NCBI GenBank assembly: GCA_934647235.1
Contig: CAKUFG010000029.1
Coordinates: 1-29,405, forward strand
Origin: an uncultured Clostridia bacterium
GTDB taxonomy: Bacteria > Bacillota > Clostridia > Christensenellales > Aristaeellaceae
Length of the DNA stretch: 29,405 bases
Direction: 5' to 3'
Below are positions 8,089-14,745 of the stretch, one piece after another (positions within the stretch are counted from its first letter, which is position 1; the number at the start of each line of letters is the position of its first letter). The translations under genes were made by a program, and so were the position numbers. The notes beneath the pieces were generated by a model. It ran no database searches and was not told the DNA's origin. It was given only the letters and a program-made list of their open reading frames with translations.

Positions 8089-8102
8089 AAGGAGTGCGCT
8101 CT

Positions 8103-8882
8103 ATGGACTTTGGAATGCCCTTTTTGCTGGAATGCCCTGATATCGAATCGGCCTGCGCCCTGTGCGCCAGGCTGGGCCTGCAGTTTGTGGAGCTGAATCT
8201 GAGCTTTCCTCTGTGCAATCTGGATGCGCTGACCGCGCAGCGGCTGAACGCTCTGCGCGCGCAGTGCGGCATTTATTTCACCTTTCATCTGGATGAGGAG
8301 CTGGCCCCCTGCGCCTTTGACAGCCGCGTGCGCGCCGCCTATGTAGATTGCGCGCTGCGCGCCATCACCCTGGCGCGGGAAACAGGCACGCCCACGGTCA
8401 ATCTGCATTGGCCGCGCGGGGTATACGTTACCCTGCCCGAGCGCGTGGTCTATCTGTTTGAAAGCTGCCGCGAGGATTATCTGCAGAATACGCGCCAGTT
8501 CCGCGACGCCTGCGTCCAGGCAGCGGACGACCGCGTCAATATCTGCGTAGAAAACACAAGCGGCTTCCTGCCGTTTCAGCAGGAAGCCGTCGATATGCTG
8601 CTGGAAAACCCTGCCTTCGGGCTGACGCTGGATATCGGGCATGATTACACCGCCCATTTTATCGATGCGCCCTATTACGCCCTCCATGCGGACAGGCTGC
8701 GCCACATGCACGCCCATGACGCGAAGGGCAGCCACTGCCACCTGCCCTTCGGCGGCGGCGATATGGATTGGCCCGCGCAGCTTCGCCGAGCGCAGCAGGC
8801 GGGCGCGCGGGTGGTTATTGAAGTAAAAACCGTCGCTGCGCTGAGCCAGAGCGTCGCGCTGCTGCGCAGCACGGCCTTATAG
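8103..8882 (+). CDS. Sugar phosphate isomerase/epimerase-like TIM-barrel protein (AP-endonuclease 2 fold)
   Basis: Cytoplasmic 259-aa metal-dependent TIM barrel. Landmarks are FVELNL at 28-33, FTFHLDEE at 59-66, CVENTSG at 148-154 with Glu150, LDIGHDY at 176-182 with Asp177 and His180, HMHAHDAKGSHCHLPFG at 201-217 with several His ligands, and VIEVKT at 238-243 with Glu240. This metal-ligand spacing is typical of the xylose-isomerase-like/endonuclease IV superfamily. It is only distantly like the isomerase at 2911-3738, so it is not a recent copy. ATG at 8103 is chosen because AAGGAG ends 8 bases upstream; a GTG three codons earlier overlaps that site. The true substrate is unknown. Its last six bases overlap the 3' end of the convergent small gene. 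Confidence 0.82.
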   Translation: MDFGMPFLLECPDIESACALCARLGLQFVELNLSFPLCNLDALTAQRLNALRAQCGIYFTFHLDEELAPCAFDSRVRAAYVDCALRAITLARETGTPTVNLHWPRGVYVTLPERVVYLFESCREDYLQNTRQFRDACVQAADDRVNICVENTSGFLPFQQEAVDMLLENPAFGLTLDIGHDYTAHFIDAPYYALHADRLRHMHAHDAKGSHCHLPFGGGDMDWPAQLRRAQQAGARVVIEVKTVAALSQSVALLRSTAL

Positions 8883-9131
8883 CTCGTTTTCTTCCTTTTT
8901 GCCCTCGGTCAGCGCGTCGCCTGCAAGCGATTTCAAAAACGCCTGCGCCGCAACAACGCAGTCCTTTGCATCATACAGCGATGCGCACACCCTGGCAAAC
9001 GGCTTTGCATTCCGGGCGCGCATTACCTCGCACAGCTTTTCTTCCTGTACTAAAATCTCGGCAATCTCTTTTTCAATTCCCTTCAGCTCGCGGCAAACCT
9101 GAGCCACCTGCAATTGTCTACCCCTGTTCAT
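8877..9131 (-). CDS. Small helical protein of unknown function, 84 aa
   Basis: Not a recognised family. The 84-residue product has no signal peptide or membrane segment. It is rich in Glu, Lys, Ala and Leu, with a heptad-like first half (residues 10-40) that would form a helix or coiled coil, Cys residues at several points, and a charged tail GKKEENEL. Support for a real gene comes from AAGGAAG 9 bases before the ATG and a promoter-like TGGACT-17-TATAAT upstream. It runs convergent to the isomerase gene with a 6-base overlap of the 3' ends and divergent from the ACT-domain gene. Confidence 0.6.
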   Translation of the reverse strand: MNRGRQLQVAQVCRELKGIEKEIAEILVQEEKLCEVMRARNAKPFARVCASLYDAKDCVVAAQAFLKSLAGDALTEGKKEENEL

Positions 9132-9188
9132 TGTCTTTTGCTTCCTTCATTTGTACTCATAGCGCTGCACCCACCATGCACCAGGTGT

Positions 9189-9217
9189 ATTATACAGTAC
9201 AGTGTACATATAGTCCA
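9189..9217 (-). promoter_or_regulatory. Candidate promoter for the 84-aa gene
   Basis: On the minus strand TGGACT (9217-9212), 17 bp, then a perfect TATAAT (9194-9189), about 60 bases before the start codon. Confidence 0.55.
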
Positions 9218-9251
9218 TAAAAGAATTCTTTCAGAAGCATAAACTGCAGAT

Positions 9252-9280
9252 TTGACATTTTGGATATCTGCGTTTAGAAT
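9252..9280 (+). promoter_or_regulatory. Strong vegetative promoter for the UPF0237/UPF0210 pair
   Basis: Perfect TTGACA (9252-9257), 17-bp spacer, TAGAAT (9275-9280). It is the closest match to the sigma-A consensus seen in the window, 30 bases before the start codon, followed by AAAGGAGG. Confidence 0.8.
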
Positions 9281-9310
9281 AGTAGCAAACATAAAGGAGG
9301 CTTTTCATCC

Positions 9311-9586
9311 ATGGCAGAAACCCGCAAGGCTGTCGTCACGGTGCTGGGCATTGACTGCAAGGGCATCATTGCCCGCATCAGCGCCGTACTGTATGAAAAC
9401 AACGTCAATATTCTTGATATTTCCCAGACCGTTATGGAGGACTATTTTCACATGATCCTCATTGCCGATATCACGGACTGCGCCTTCGACCAGCTGTCCG
9501 GGCAGCTGTCCGCCCTGGGCCAGGAGATGGGACTGCAGATCCGCGTGCAGCGCAGCGAAATTTTCGAAGCCATGCATCAGGTGTAA
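9311..9586 (+). CDS. ACT-domain protein, UPF0237 family
   Basis: Small 91-aa cytoplasmic protein made of a single ACT domain. Visible features are the beta strand AVVTVLGIDCKGIIARISAVL (residues 7-27) with the Asp/Gly turn where ACT domains bind small ligands, then NNVNILDISQTV (30-41) and the second half HMILIADITD (47-56). UPF0237 members are relatives of GcvR-type ACT regulators and almost always lie directly before a UPF0210 gene, as here, 12 bp upstream. The likely role is sensing an amino acid or related ligand and partnering with the UPF0210 protein; the real function is not established. The start has AAAGGAGG 11 bases upstream. Confidence 0.92.
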   Translation: MAETRKAVVTVLGIDCKGIIARISAVLYENNVNILDISQTVMEDYFHMILIADITDCAFDQLSGQLSALGQEMGLQIRVQRSEIFEAMHQV

Positions 9587-9598
9587 GGGGGCTTTTTT

Positions 9599-10951
9599 AT
9601 GGTAACGTCTTCGCAGATTCTATCCACCCTGCACATGATCGACCGCGAAAAGCTGGATGTGCGCACCATCACCATGGGCATCTCCCTGTTCGGCTGCGTA
9701 TCGGACGACGAGGAGCGCCTGTGCCAAAAGGTATACGATCACATCGCCCGCACCGCGCAGAACCTTGTGCGCGTGGGCGAGGAAATTGAGCGCGAAATCG
9801 GCGTGCCCATCGTCAACAAGCGCATTTCCGTCACCCCGGCCGCGCTGATCTCCGGCGGCGTCAGGCATCCGGTCAAGCTGGCCAGGGCGCTGGACCGCGC
9901 CGCGCGCGCGACAGGCGTAAATTTTATCGGCGGCTATTCCGCTCTGGTGCAAAAGGGCATGACCGCCGCCGACCGCCGGCTGATGGACTCCATCCCCGAG
10001 GCCCTGAGCGAAACGGAGCTTCTGTGCTCCTCCGTCAATATCGGCTCCACCCGCGCGGGCATCGATATGGACGCCGTGCGCCTGATGGGGCAGATCGTCA
10101 AGGATACCGCGCAGCGCACCGCAGAATCCGGCGGTCTTGGCTGTGCAAAGCTGGTGGTTTTCTGCAACGCAGTGGAGGATAACCCCTTCATGGCGGGCGC
10201 TTTCCATGGCCCGGGCGAGGGCGACTGCGCCGTCAGCGTAGGCGTATCCGGCCCAGGCGTGGTCAAGTGCGCGCTGGAAGCCGTGCGCGGTCAGCCCTTT
10301 GACGAGGTAGCCGAAACCATCAAGCGCACCGCCTTCCGCATCACGCGCGTGGGTCAGCTGGTGGCGCGCGAGGCCTCGCGCCGCCTGAACGTGCCCTTCG
10401 GCATCGTGGATCTCTCCCTGGCCCCCACCCCCTCCGTAGGCGATTCCGTGGCCGCCATCCTGGAGGAAATGGGTCTTGAAGCCTGCGGCACGCACGGCAC
10501 CACCGCCGCGCTGGCGCTACTCAACGACGCGGTAAAGAAGGGCGGCGTGATGGCTTCCTCTCATGTTGGCGGGCTGTCCGGCGCGTTCATTCCGGTCAGC
10601 GAGGATATCGGCATGATCGCCGCCGCCGAGCGCGGCGCGCTGACGCTGGACAAGCTGGAAGCCATGACCTGCGTGTGCTCCGTCGGCCTGGATATGATCG
10701 CCATTCCCGGCGACACCACGGCCGAAACCATCTCCGCCATCATCGCGGACGAAGCAGCCATCGGCATGATCAACAACAAAACCGTGGCCGTGCGCGTCAT
10801 CCCCGTGCCGGGTGCTCAGGTGGGCGACAGCGTGGAGTTTGGCGGTCTGCTGGGCCACGCGCCCGTCATGCCGGTGCATCCCTTCTCCTCGGCGGATTTC
10901 ATCCACCGCGGCGGCCGTATTCCCGCGCCGCTGCATTCGCTGCGCAATTGA
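9599..10951 (+). CDS. UPF0210 (DUF711, PFL-like) family protein
   Basis: Conserved 450-aa cytoplasmic protein, full length for UPF0210/DUF711. Recognisable blocks are the N-terminal DVRTITMGISLFGC (residues 21-34), RISVTPAALISGG, FIGGYSALVQKGMT, the SVNIGSTRAGIDMDAV block, MAGAFHGPGEGDCAVSVGVSGPG, the LSLAPTPSVGDSVA block, and the C-terminal GGLLGHAPVMPV. The fold is related to the pyruvate formate-lyase/ribonucleotide reductase barrel, but no glycyl-radical loop is evident, so it should not be called a formate lyase. The family is widespread and its biochemical role unproven. Translation starts 12 bp after the ACT-domain gene with AAGGGGG upstream, and both share the strong promoter. A polypyrimidine stretch ending in nine C residues follows the stop, with no clear hairpin. 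Confidence 0.93.
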   Translation: MVTSSQILSTLHMIDREKLDVRTITMGISLFGCVSDDEERLCQKVYDHIARTAQNLVRVGEEIEREIGVPIVNKRISVTPAALISGGVRHPVKLARALDRAARATGVNFIGGYSALVQKGMTAADRRLMDSIPEALSETELLCSSVNIGSTRAGIDMDAVRLMGQIVKDTAQRTAESGGLGCAKLVVFCNAVEDNPFMAGAFHGPGEGDCAVSVGVSGPGVVKCALEAVRGQPFDEVAETIKRTAFRITRVGQLVAREASRRLNVPFGIVDLSLAPTPSVGDSVAAILEEMGLEACGTHGTTAALALLNDAVKKGGVMASSHVGGLSGAFIPVSEDIGMIAAAERGALTLDKLEAMTCVCSVGLDMIAIPGDTTAETISAIIADEAAIGMINNKTVAVRVIPVPGAQVGDSVEFGGLLGHAPVMPVHPFSSADFIHRGGRIPAPLHSLRN

Positions 10952-11004
10952 TTCTTTTTTCCCCTCCCCCCCCCGCACTTCCGCCCCGTTCCGCATTTTC
11001 GCCC

Positions 11005-11033
11005 TTGCGCAAACCCGCAAAATGCGCTATACT
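11005..11033 (+). promoter_or_regulatory. Promoter of tRNA-Leu
   Basis: TTGCGC (11005-11010), 17-bp spacer, TATACT (11028-11033), 12 bases before the mature tRNA. The arms CGCATTTT (10992-10999) and AAAATGCG (11019-11026) form an inverted repeat spanning the -35 box. Confidence 0.7.
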
Positions 11034-11044
11034 GATTGCGTTGT

Positions 11045-11127
11045 GCGGATATGGTGGAACGGCATACACAATTGACTTAAAATCAATCGCCTTTGGCTTG
11101 CGGGTTCAAATCCCGCTATCCGCACCA
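11045..11127 (+). tRNA. tRNA-Leu (anticodon UAA)
   Basis: An 83-base cloverleaf is visible. The acceptor arms GCGGATA and TATCCGC pair fully, followed by discriminator A and an encoded CCA. The D-arm has the leucine-type GTGGAAC start. The anticodon stem ATTGA/TCAAT holds the loop CTTAAAA with TAA at 11078-11080. A long class II variable arm follows, then the T-arm CGGGTTCAAATCCCG. The anticodon and long variable arm identify leucine. Confidence 0.97.
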
Positions 11128-11131
11128 CTGC

Positions 11132-11169
11132 GGTCATCGGCACTGTCCCACAAAGCAGTGCCGATGGCC
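11132..11169 (+). promoter_or_regulatory. Long hairpin between tRNA-Leu and the 65-aa gene
   Basis: The 14-base arms GGTCATCGGCACTG (11132-11145) and CAGTGCCGATGGCC (11156-11169) pair throughout, with one G-T wobble, around a 10-base loop. It is followed by AAAAA, not T, so it is not a plus-strand intrinsic terminator. It begins 5 bases after the tRNA and ends 14 bases before the next ribosome site, which suggests a processing signal or leader structure. Confidence 0.6.
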
Positions 11170-11195
11170 AAAAACTCGCTTGGGAGGTTATCTGC

Positions 11196-11393
11196 ATGCC
11201 GGATTACAAGGCTATGTACTATCATTTGGCTGGGCGCATGGCAACCGCGATTGACGCGCTGGAAGCTACTACCAACGCGCTGGCTGACATCACGGCAAAG
11301 CTGAAGCTGGCGCAGCAGACCACAGAGGAAATGTTTATTCCCAGCAAAGATGACGACGCGGATGCTCCGGAAGCTCCCTCCGCTTCAAAGTAA
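11196..11393 (+). CDS. Small conserved-looking protein of unknown function, 65 aa
   Basis: The 65-residue product begins MPDYKAMYYHLAGRM, has an amphipathic Ala-rich helix (residues 10-40, likely coiled coil) and ends in an acidic, Pro/Ala/Ser-rich tail with DDDADAPEAP. From memory, short proteins with an MxDYKxxY start, a helix and an acidic tail are common in Clostridia and their phages, but no function is known to me. GGGAGG stands 7-9 bases before the ATG, and a clean terminator lies 43 bases after the stop, so this is a real expressed unit, probably transcribed with tRNA-Leu. Confidence 0.72.
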   Translation: MPDYKAMYYHLAGRMATAIDALEATTNALADITAKLKLAQQTTEEMFIPSKDDDADAPEAPSASK

Positions 11394-11435
11394 GAACTGG
11401 CAGTTTTTCAGCATCCGTATTCATACTCCAACAGC

Positions 11436-11471
11436 AAGCGCAGCCTTGATGCAGGGCTGCGCTTTTCTTTT
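11436..11471 (+). terminator. Intrinsic terminator after the 65-aa gene
   Basis: Perfect 10-bp arms AAGCGCAGCC (11436-11445) and GGCTGCGCTT (11455-11464) with a 9-base loop, followed by TTCTTTT. It ends the tRNA-Leu/65-aa unit 33 bases before the convergent exporter gene's stop codon. Confidence 0.88.
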
Positions 11472-11503
11472 GCAAAGCGCCAATTATGCTGCGCTGCGTC
11501 TAT

Positions 11504-13144
11504 TTAAGCCTGCGCGTCCTGCAGCTCGAGCCTGCCTTCCTGCATTCGGATCTTCTGCATATGCGGAACAGGCAATTTCATATCCCTATGCGAGATAATC
11601 AGAATGCCATGATGCCTGGAAAGCTCCATGAGGAGGCGCTCCGTTTCTTTTTTCCCTGTCTCATCCATATGGTTGAGCGGTTCATCCAGAATATAAAACG
11701 GTGTGCTTCTCATCAGTGTACGAATCAGCTGCAGCTTTTTCTTCTCCCCCGGCGACAGATTCACGCCGTCTGCCTCCACAGCATCGTCCAGCCCTTTTTC
11801 CAGCTTCAGCGACGCCATAAGGGACTGCGCGCGCGGAACCTGAGATGCTTCAATGAAGAGATTTTCCAAAACCGTACCCTGAAAAACGGCGCTGGTCTGC
11901 TCCTGGATGGTCACAAGCCTGCGCAAATCGATCACATTCAGCGCTGTGCCTTCATGGGATTGAAGCTTGCCCGATTGCGGCTGATACAAGCCCGACAGAA
12001 GCCTGGACAGGGTGCTTTTGCCGCAGCCATTTGGTCCGACCAAAAGGATGATATCGCCCTTTGACAGGGAGATAGAAGCATCCTCCACCGCTTTCTTTGT
12101 GGAAGCAGCGTAAGTAAAGCTCAGATTCTCCGCAGTGATCGCATCCGTTTCCGCCTGCGCGTTTCCTGCCTCGGGTTCCGTCTCTCCATAAAAAATGGCA
12201 AGCCGTGCATAATACTCGCTGGAAGCATGCAGCTCTTCTACAAAGCGGGCAATGTACTGATAGCAGCGCTCGATGGAAGGCAGCACAAGGTAGCCGGCAA
12301 CAATTACGCCAACCGGCAGACTTCCAGCTTTCGCCAAAGCGATTCCAATTGCCAGGATGCACAACGAAACAGCGTGCTGGAGCAGAAAATCCAGCGCATC
12401 CAGGCCGGCCTGGAAACGAACCTTCTTTTCACCATCCTGGCGCATATATTGCCGGAAGAGGCTGCCCAGCATTTTGGCCGTATGGTTTTCCATATGATAG
12501 GCAAGCAGAAACGGCTTTGAGGCGCACAGGCTCATTTCTTCTGTTTTGCGGCGCTCGTTATATTCAGCTTGCTTCCGCTCATACAGGGCTTTCTTTCCGC
12601 CTGTCAGATGGGCCTTCAAAACCGGCAGGCTGGGAATTGCAATCACCAGCAGGACAACCGCAAGGGGCATTCCCTGCCTGTGCAGAAGGAACAGGGTGCT
12701 GGCCATGTAGCAGACGACTGAAAGCGGAAGGCTGAACAGGCTGGCCGTATTCCAGCTAAAATCGCCCAGCGTGCCTTCCAGGCGTTCCAGAATGTCGCCG
12801 ACGTCATATTGCTGTATCTCCGAAAGGGGCTTGCGCAGCAGGCGCTTGACCATAAACATATCATAGTCATAGCCGCGTTTGCCCATGCACAGGAATTCAA
12901 CCATTGTAAAGAAAGGCACTGTCAGAACCGAAAGGCCCATGTACAGGATGAAGCTGGGCAGCAGGGAACGTGCCTGAGCATAGGATGCCTGAAGCAATGC
13001 GTTGATCATTTCGCCAAAGATAGAAGCCGTCAGGGTCGGTATCAGAACGCCGGCTAAATCCACCAGGAATTGCGCAGCGGCAACGCCCTTCATGTAGGAC
13101 AGACAGTCCCTGCGGATCTGCTTTTTATTATCCGTTCCCTTCAC
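11504..13144 (-). CDS. ABC exporter half-transporter (membrane domain fused to ATPase), second subunit
   Basis: Membrane protein of 546 aa with an N-terminal transmembrane domain (residues about 20-300) and a C-terminal nucleotide-binding domain. Walker A GPNGCGKST is at 370-378, the signature motif LSPGE at 463-467 (Pro in place of the usual third-position Gly), Walker B YILDEPLNHMD near 488-500, and the switch His in ISHRD near 520. It starts at a GTG with GGAGGG 7 bases upstream, inside the preceding gene; the two genes overlap by 17 bases. It must pair with the adjacent half-transporter as a heterodimeric exporter. The substrate could be a peptide, lipid or drug and cannot be told from sequence. 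A CydCD-like role is possible but not supported by neighbours. Confidence 0.87.
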   Translation of the reverse strand: MKGTDNKKQIRRDCLSYMKGVAAAQFLVDLAGVLIPTLTASIFGEMINALLQASYAQARSLLPSFILYMGLSVLTVPFFTMVEFLCMGKRGYDYDMFMVKRLLRKPLSEIQQYDVGDILERLEGTLGDFSWNTASLFSLPLSVVCYMASTLFLLHRQGMPLAVVLLVIAIPSLPVLKAHLTGGKKALYERKQAEYNERRKTEEMSLCASKPFLLAYHMENHTAKMLGSLFRQYMRQDGEKKVRFQAGLDALDFLLQHAVSLCILAIGIALAKAGSLPVGVIVAGYLVLPSIERCYQYIARFVEELHASSEYYARLAIFYGETEPEAGNAQAETDAITAENLSFTYAASTKKAVEDASISLSKGDIILLVGPNGCGKSTLSRLLSGLYQPQSGKLQSHEGTALNVIDLRRLVTIQEQTSAVFQGTVLENLFIEASQVPRAQSLMASLKLEKGLDDAVEADGVNLSPGEKKKLQLIRTLMRSTPFYILDEPLNHMDETGKKETERLLMELSRHHGILIISHRDMKLPVPHMQKIRMQEGRLELQDAQA

Positions 13145-14657
13145 GCAATTGCCCTCCTTCCATCGCCCAGTGTATCGGGCAGTCCATCCTGCTGTCGTGG
13201 GATACCATCAGCAAAGCGCCCTTCCAATCCTGAATCAGGCAAAGCAGGGTATCAACGCTGTCCGGGTCCAGATGATTGGTTGGCTCATCCAACAGAAGCA
13301 GCTCCGATGAACAGGCAAAAGCCAGGGACAGATAGAACTTTTTTCTTTGTCCTTCCGAGCATTCGCTTGGCCTTTGATCCATGCAGTCGTCAATTCCAAA
13401 CTTTTGAGCCAAACAATCAAAACGCGCAGAATCAATCCGCCCAGCGGCCGCCATTTCATCTGCAAGCGCCCGCATCGAAATCGTAATCTCGGGCTCATCC
13501 TGCAGGCAAAATGCGCTCTGTTCCCCATCAAAGCAAACGGAGCCTGTATCGGGCTTCTCAATCCCCAGCAGAATTCTGAGCAGCGTCGTTTTTCCCGATC
13601 CATTATGGCCCGTCAGCAATATCCGATCCCCCTGATGGATGCTCACGCTGCAGCGGGACAGCGCTGTTTTTTCGCCGTATGTCTTTGAGATATCCTTCGC
13701 AGCCAAAAGAGCGGAGTGAGGACGAGCATCCGCCTGCTCATCCTGCAGCATAAGCTTGGATAGATGCGCTTGCGCCTGCAGGCATTTTCGCCTCTGAATA
13801 CGATATTGCAGCATGCTTTCAACCGAGGAGAAGGCAGCCTGCGCCAGGACGGCAATCATGGGCGCGCTGATGATGTCAATGCTTCCCGCCACCGCAGCAA
13901 CGCCTAAAAGCAGATACGTTCCATCGGTCAGAACCGTGCTTACAAAGGCTGTCGCTGTATCCTCAACGGCTGCCGTCAGCGTTTCCTTTTTTGCCGCCGT
14001 AACGACGCTCTGCGCATAACCCTTCAGCCTATGCATAAACCAGTTTTCCTGCTGAAAGGCCTTGATCGTGGACACCGAACGAAAGCCTGCGCCCACCCAG
14101 TCAGAGAATGCAGCATCGTTTATCACGGCCTTTTCATAAATGGCCTTCGCCCATTTCTCATAGACCAGCGTGGGCAATAGCTGAATCAGCCCCATGCATG
14201 TCAGCGCCAGGCCCAGCCAATGATACTGAACAACCAGCAGAAGCCCGCAGAGCGCAAAGAGCAGCACCGAGATCAAAAGCGCCGGCAGCGCACTGGCATA
14301 ATAAGCCGAAACCGTGTCAACATCCTTCTCAATATAGGTCAGGAAGGTGCCGCTGGAAAGGTCATTGCCGCGCTGCTTTGTATACAGGGTGCACAGTTCT
14401 TCCCGGCAGGCTTCCTCTGCGTGTTCAGCCGCCATCCCGCTTCGCCGCCCCATATAGAACAAAGCGGCCGAAAGAATCAGGATGGCGCCCAATGCCGTTA
14501 CGCCCAGCCGAAGCCCGGCTGCCCAATCCTTTGCCATGATGGCGGACAGCAGCATTGAGAGCATCCAGCCGGCCAGCAGCAGCGAAAGCCGCTGTATCAG
14601 GCTGCGTGCAGTATGCCAGATCAGGCATTTGCGGTATACCCTATGGGTGATTGCCAA
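13128..14657 (-). CDS. ABC exporter half-transporter (membrane domain fused to ATPase), first subunit
   Basis: Membrane protein of 509 aa with about six hydrophobic segments in residues 15-300 and an ATPase domain behind them. Walker A GHNGSGKTT is at 350-358, the signature is altered to CSEGQRKK near 425, Walker B LLLLDEPTNHLD near 452, and the switch His in VSHD near 482. The start is a TTG: GAGGAGGG stands 6 bases upstream and no ATG lies close by. The ATPase domain is unusually short between Walker A and the signature, partly like the DEPTNHLD-bearing ABC-F/EF3 group. It lies 88 bp after sbcC and overlaps the second subunit by 17 bases, so both are made in equal amounts. The substrate is unknown. 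Confidence 0.86.
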   Translation of the reverse strand: MAITHRVYRKCLIWHTARSLIQRLSLLLAGWMLSMLLSAIMAKDWAAGLRLGVTALGAILILSAALFYMGRRSGMAAEHAEEACREELCTLYTKQRGNDLSSGTFLTYIEKDVDTVSAYYASALPALLISVLLFALCGLLLVVQYHWLGLALTCMGLIQLLPTLVYEKWAKAIYEKAVINDAAFSDWVGAGFRSVSTIKAFQQENWFMHRLKGYAQSVVTAAKKETLTAAVEDTATAFVSTVLTDGTYLLLGVAAVAGSIDIISAPMIAVLAQAAFSSVESMLQYRIQRRKCLQAQAHLSKLMLQDEQADARPHSALLAAKDISKTYGEKTALSRCSVSIHQGDRILLTGHNGSGKTTLLRILLGIEKPDTGSVCFDGEQSAFCLQDEPEITISMRALADEMAAAGRIDSARFDCLAQKFGIDDCMDQRPSECSEGQRKKFYLSLAFACSSELLLLDEPTNHLDPDSVDTLLCLIQDWKGALLMVSHDSRMDCPIHWAMEGGQLREGNG

Positions 14658-14745
14658 GGGAAGCCCTCCTCTCCATCAACAATGGCAGATTTTTCTCTGC
14701 CTGTTTTCTCCGTCTGATAAGAAGAACTGCTTTGCGGGGCGTTTG

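Noticed and set aside
9599..10951. Calling UPF0210 a pyruvate formate-lyase
   Set aside because: The family fold is only distantly related and no glycyl-radical motif is visible.
10952..10975. Terminator after the UPF0210 gene
   Set aside because: There is a T6 and C-rich tract but no convincing stem in front of it.
11132..11169. Hairpin after tRNA-Leu as a terminator
   Set aside because: It is followed by a run of A, not T, on the plus strand; a proper terminator lies downstream at 11436-11471.
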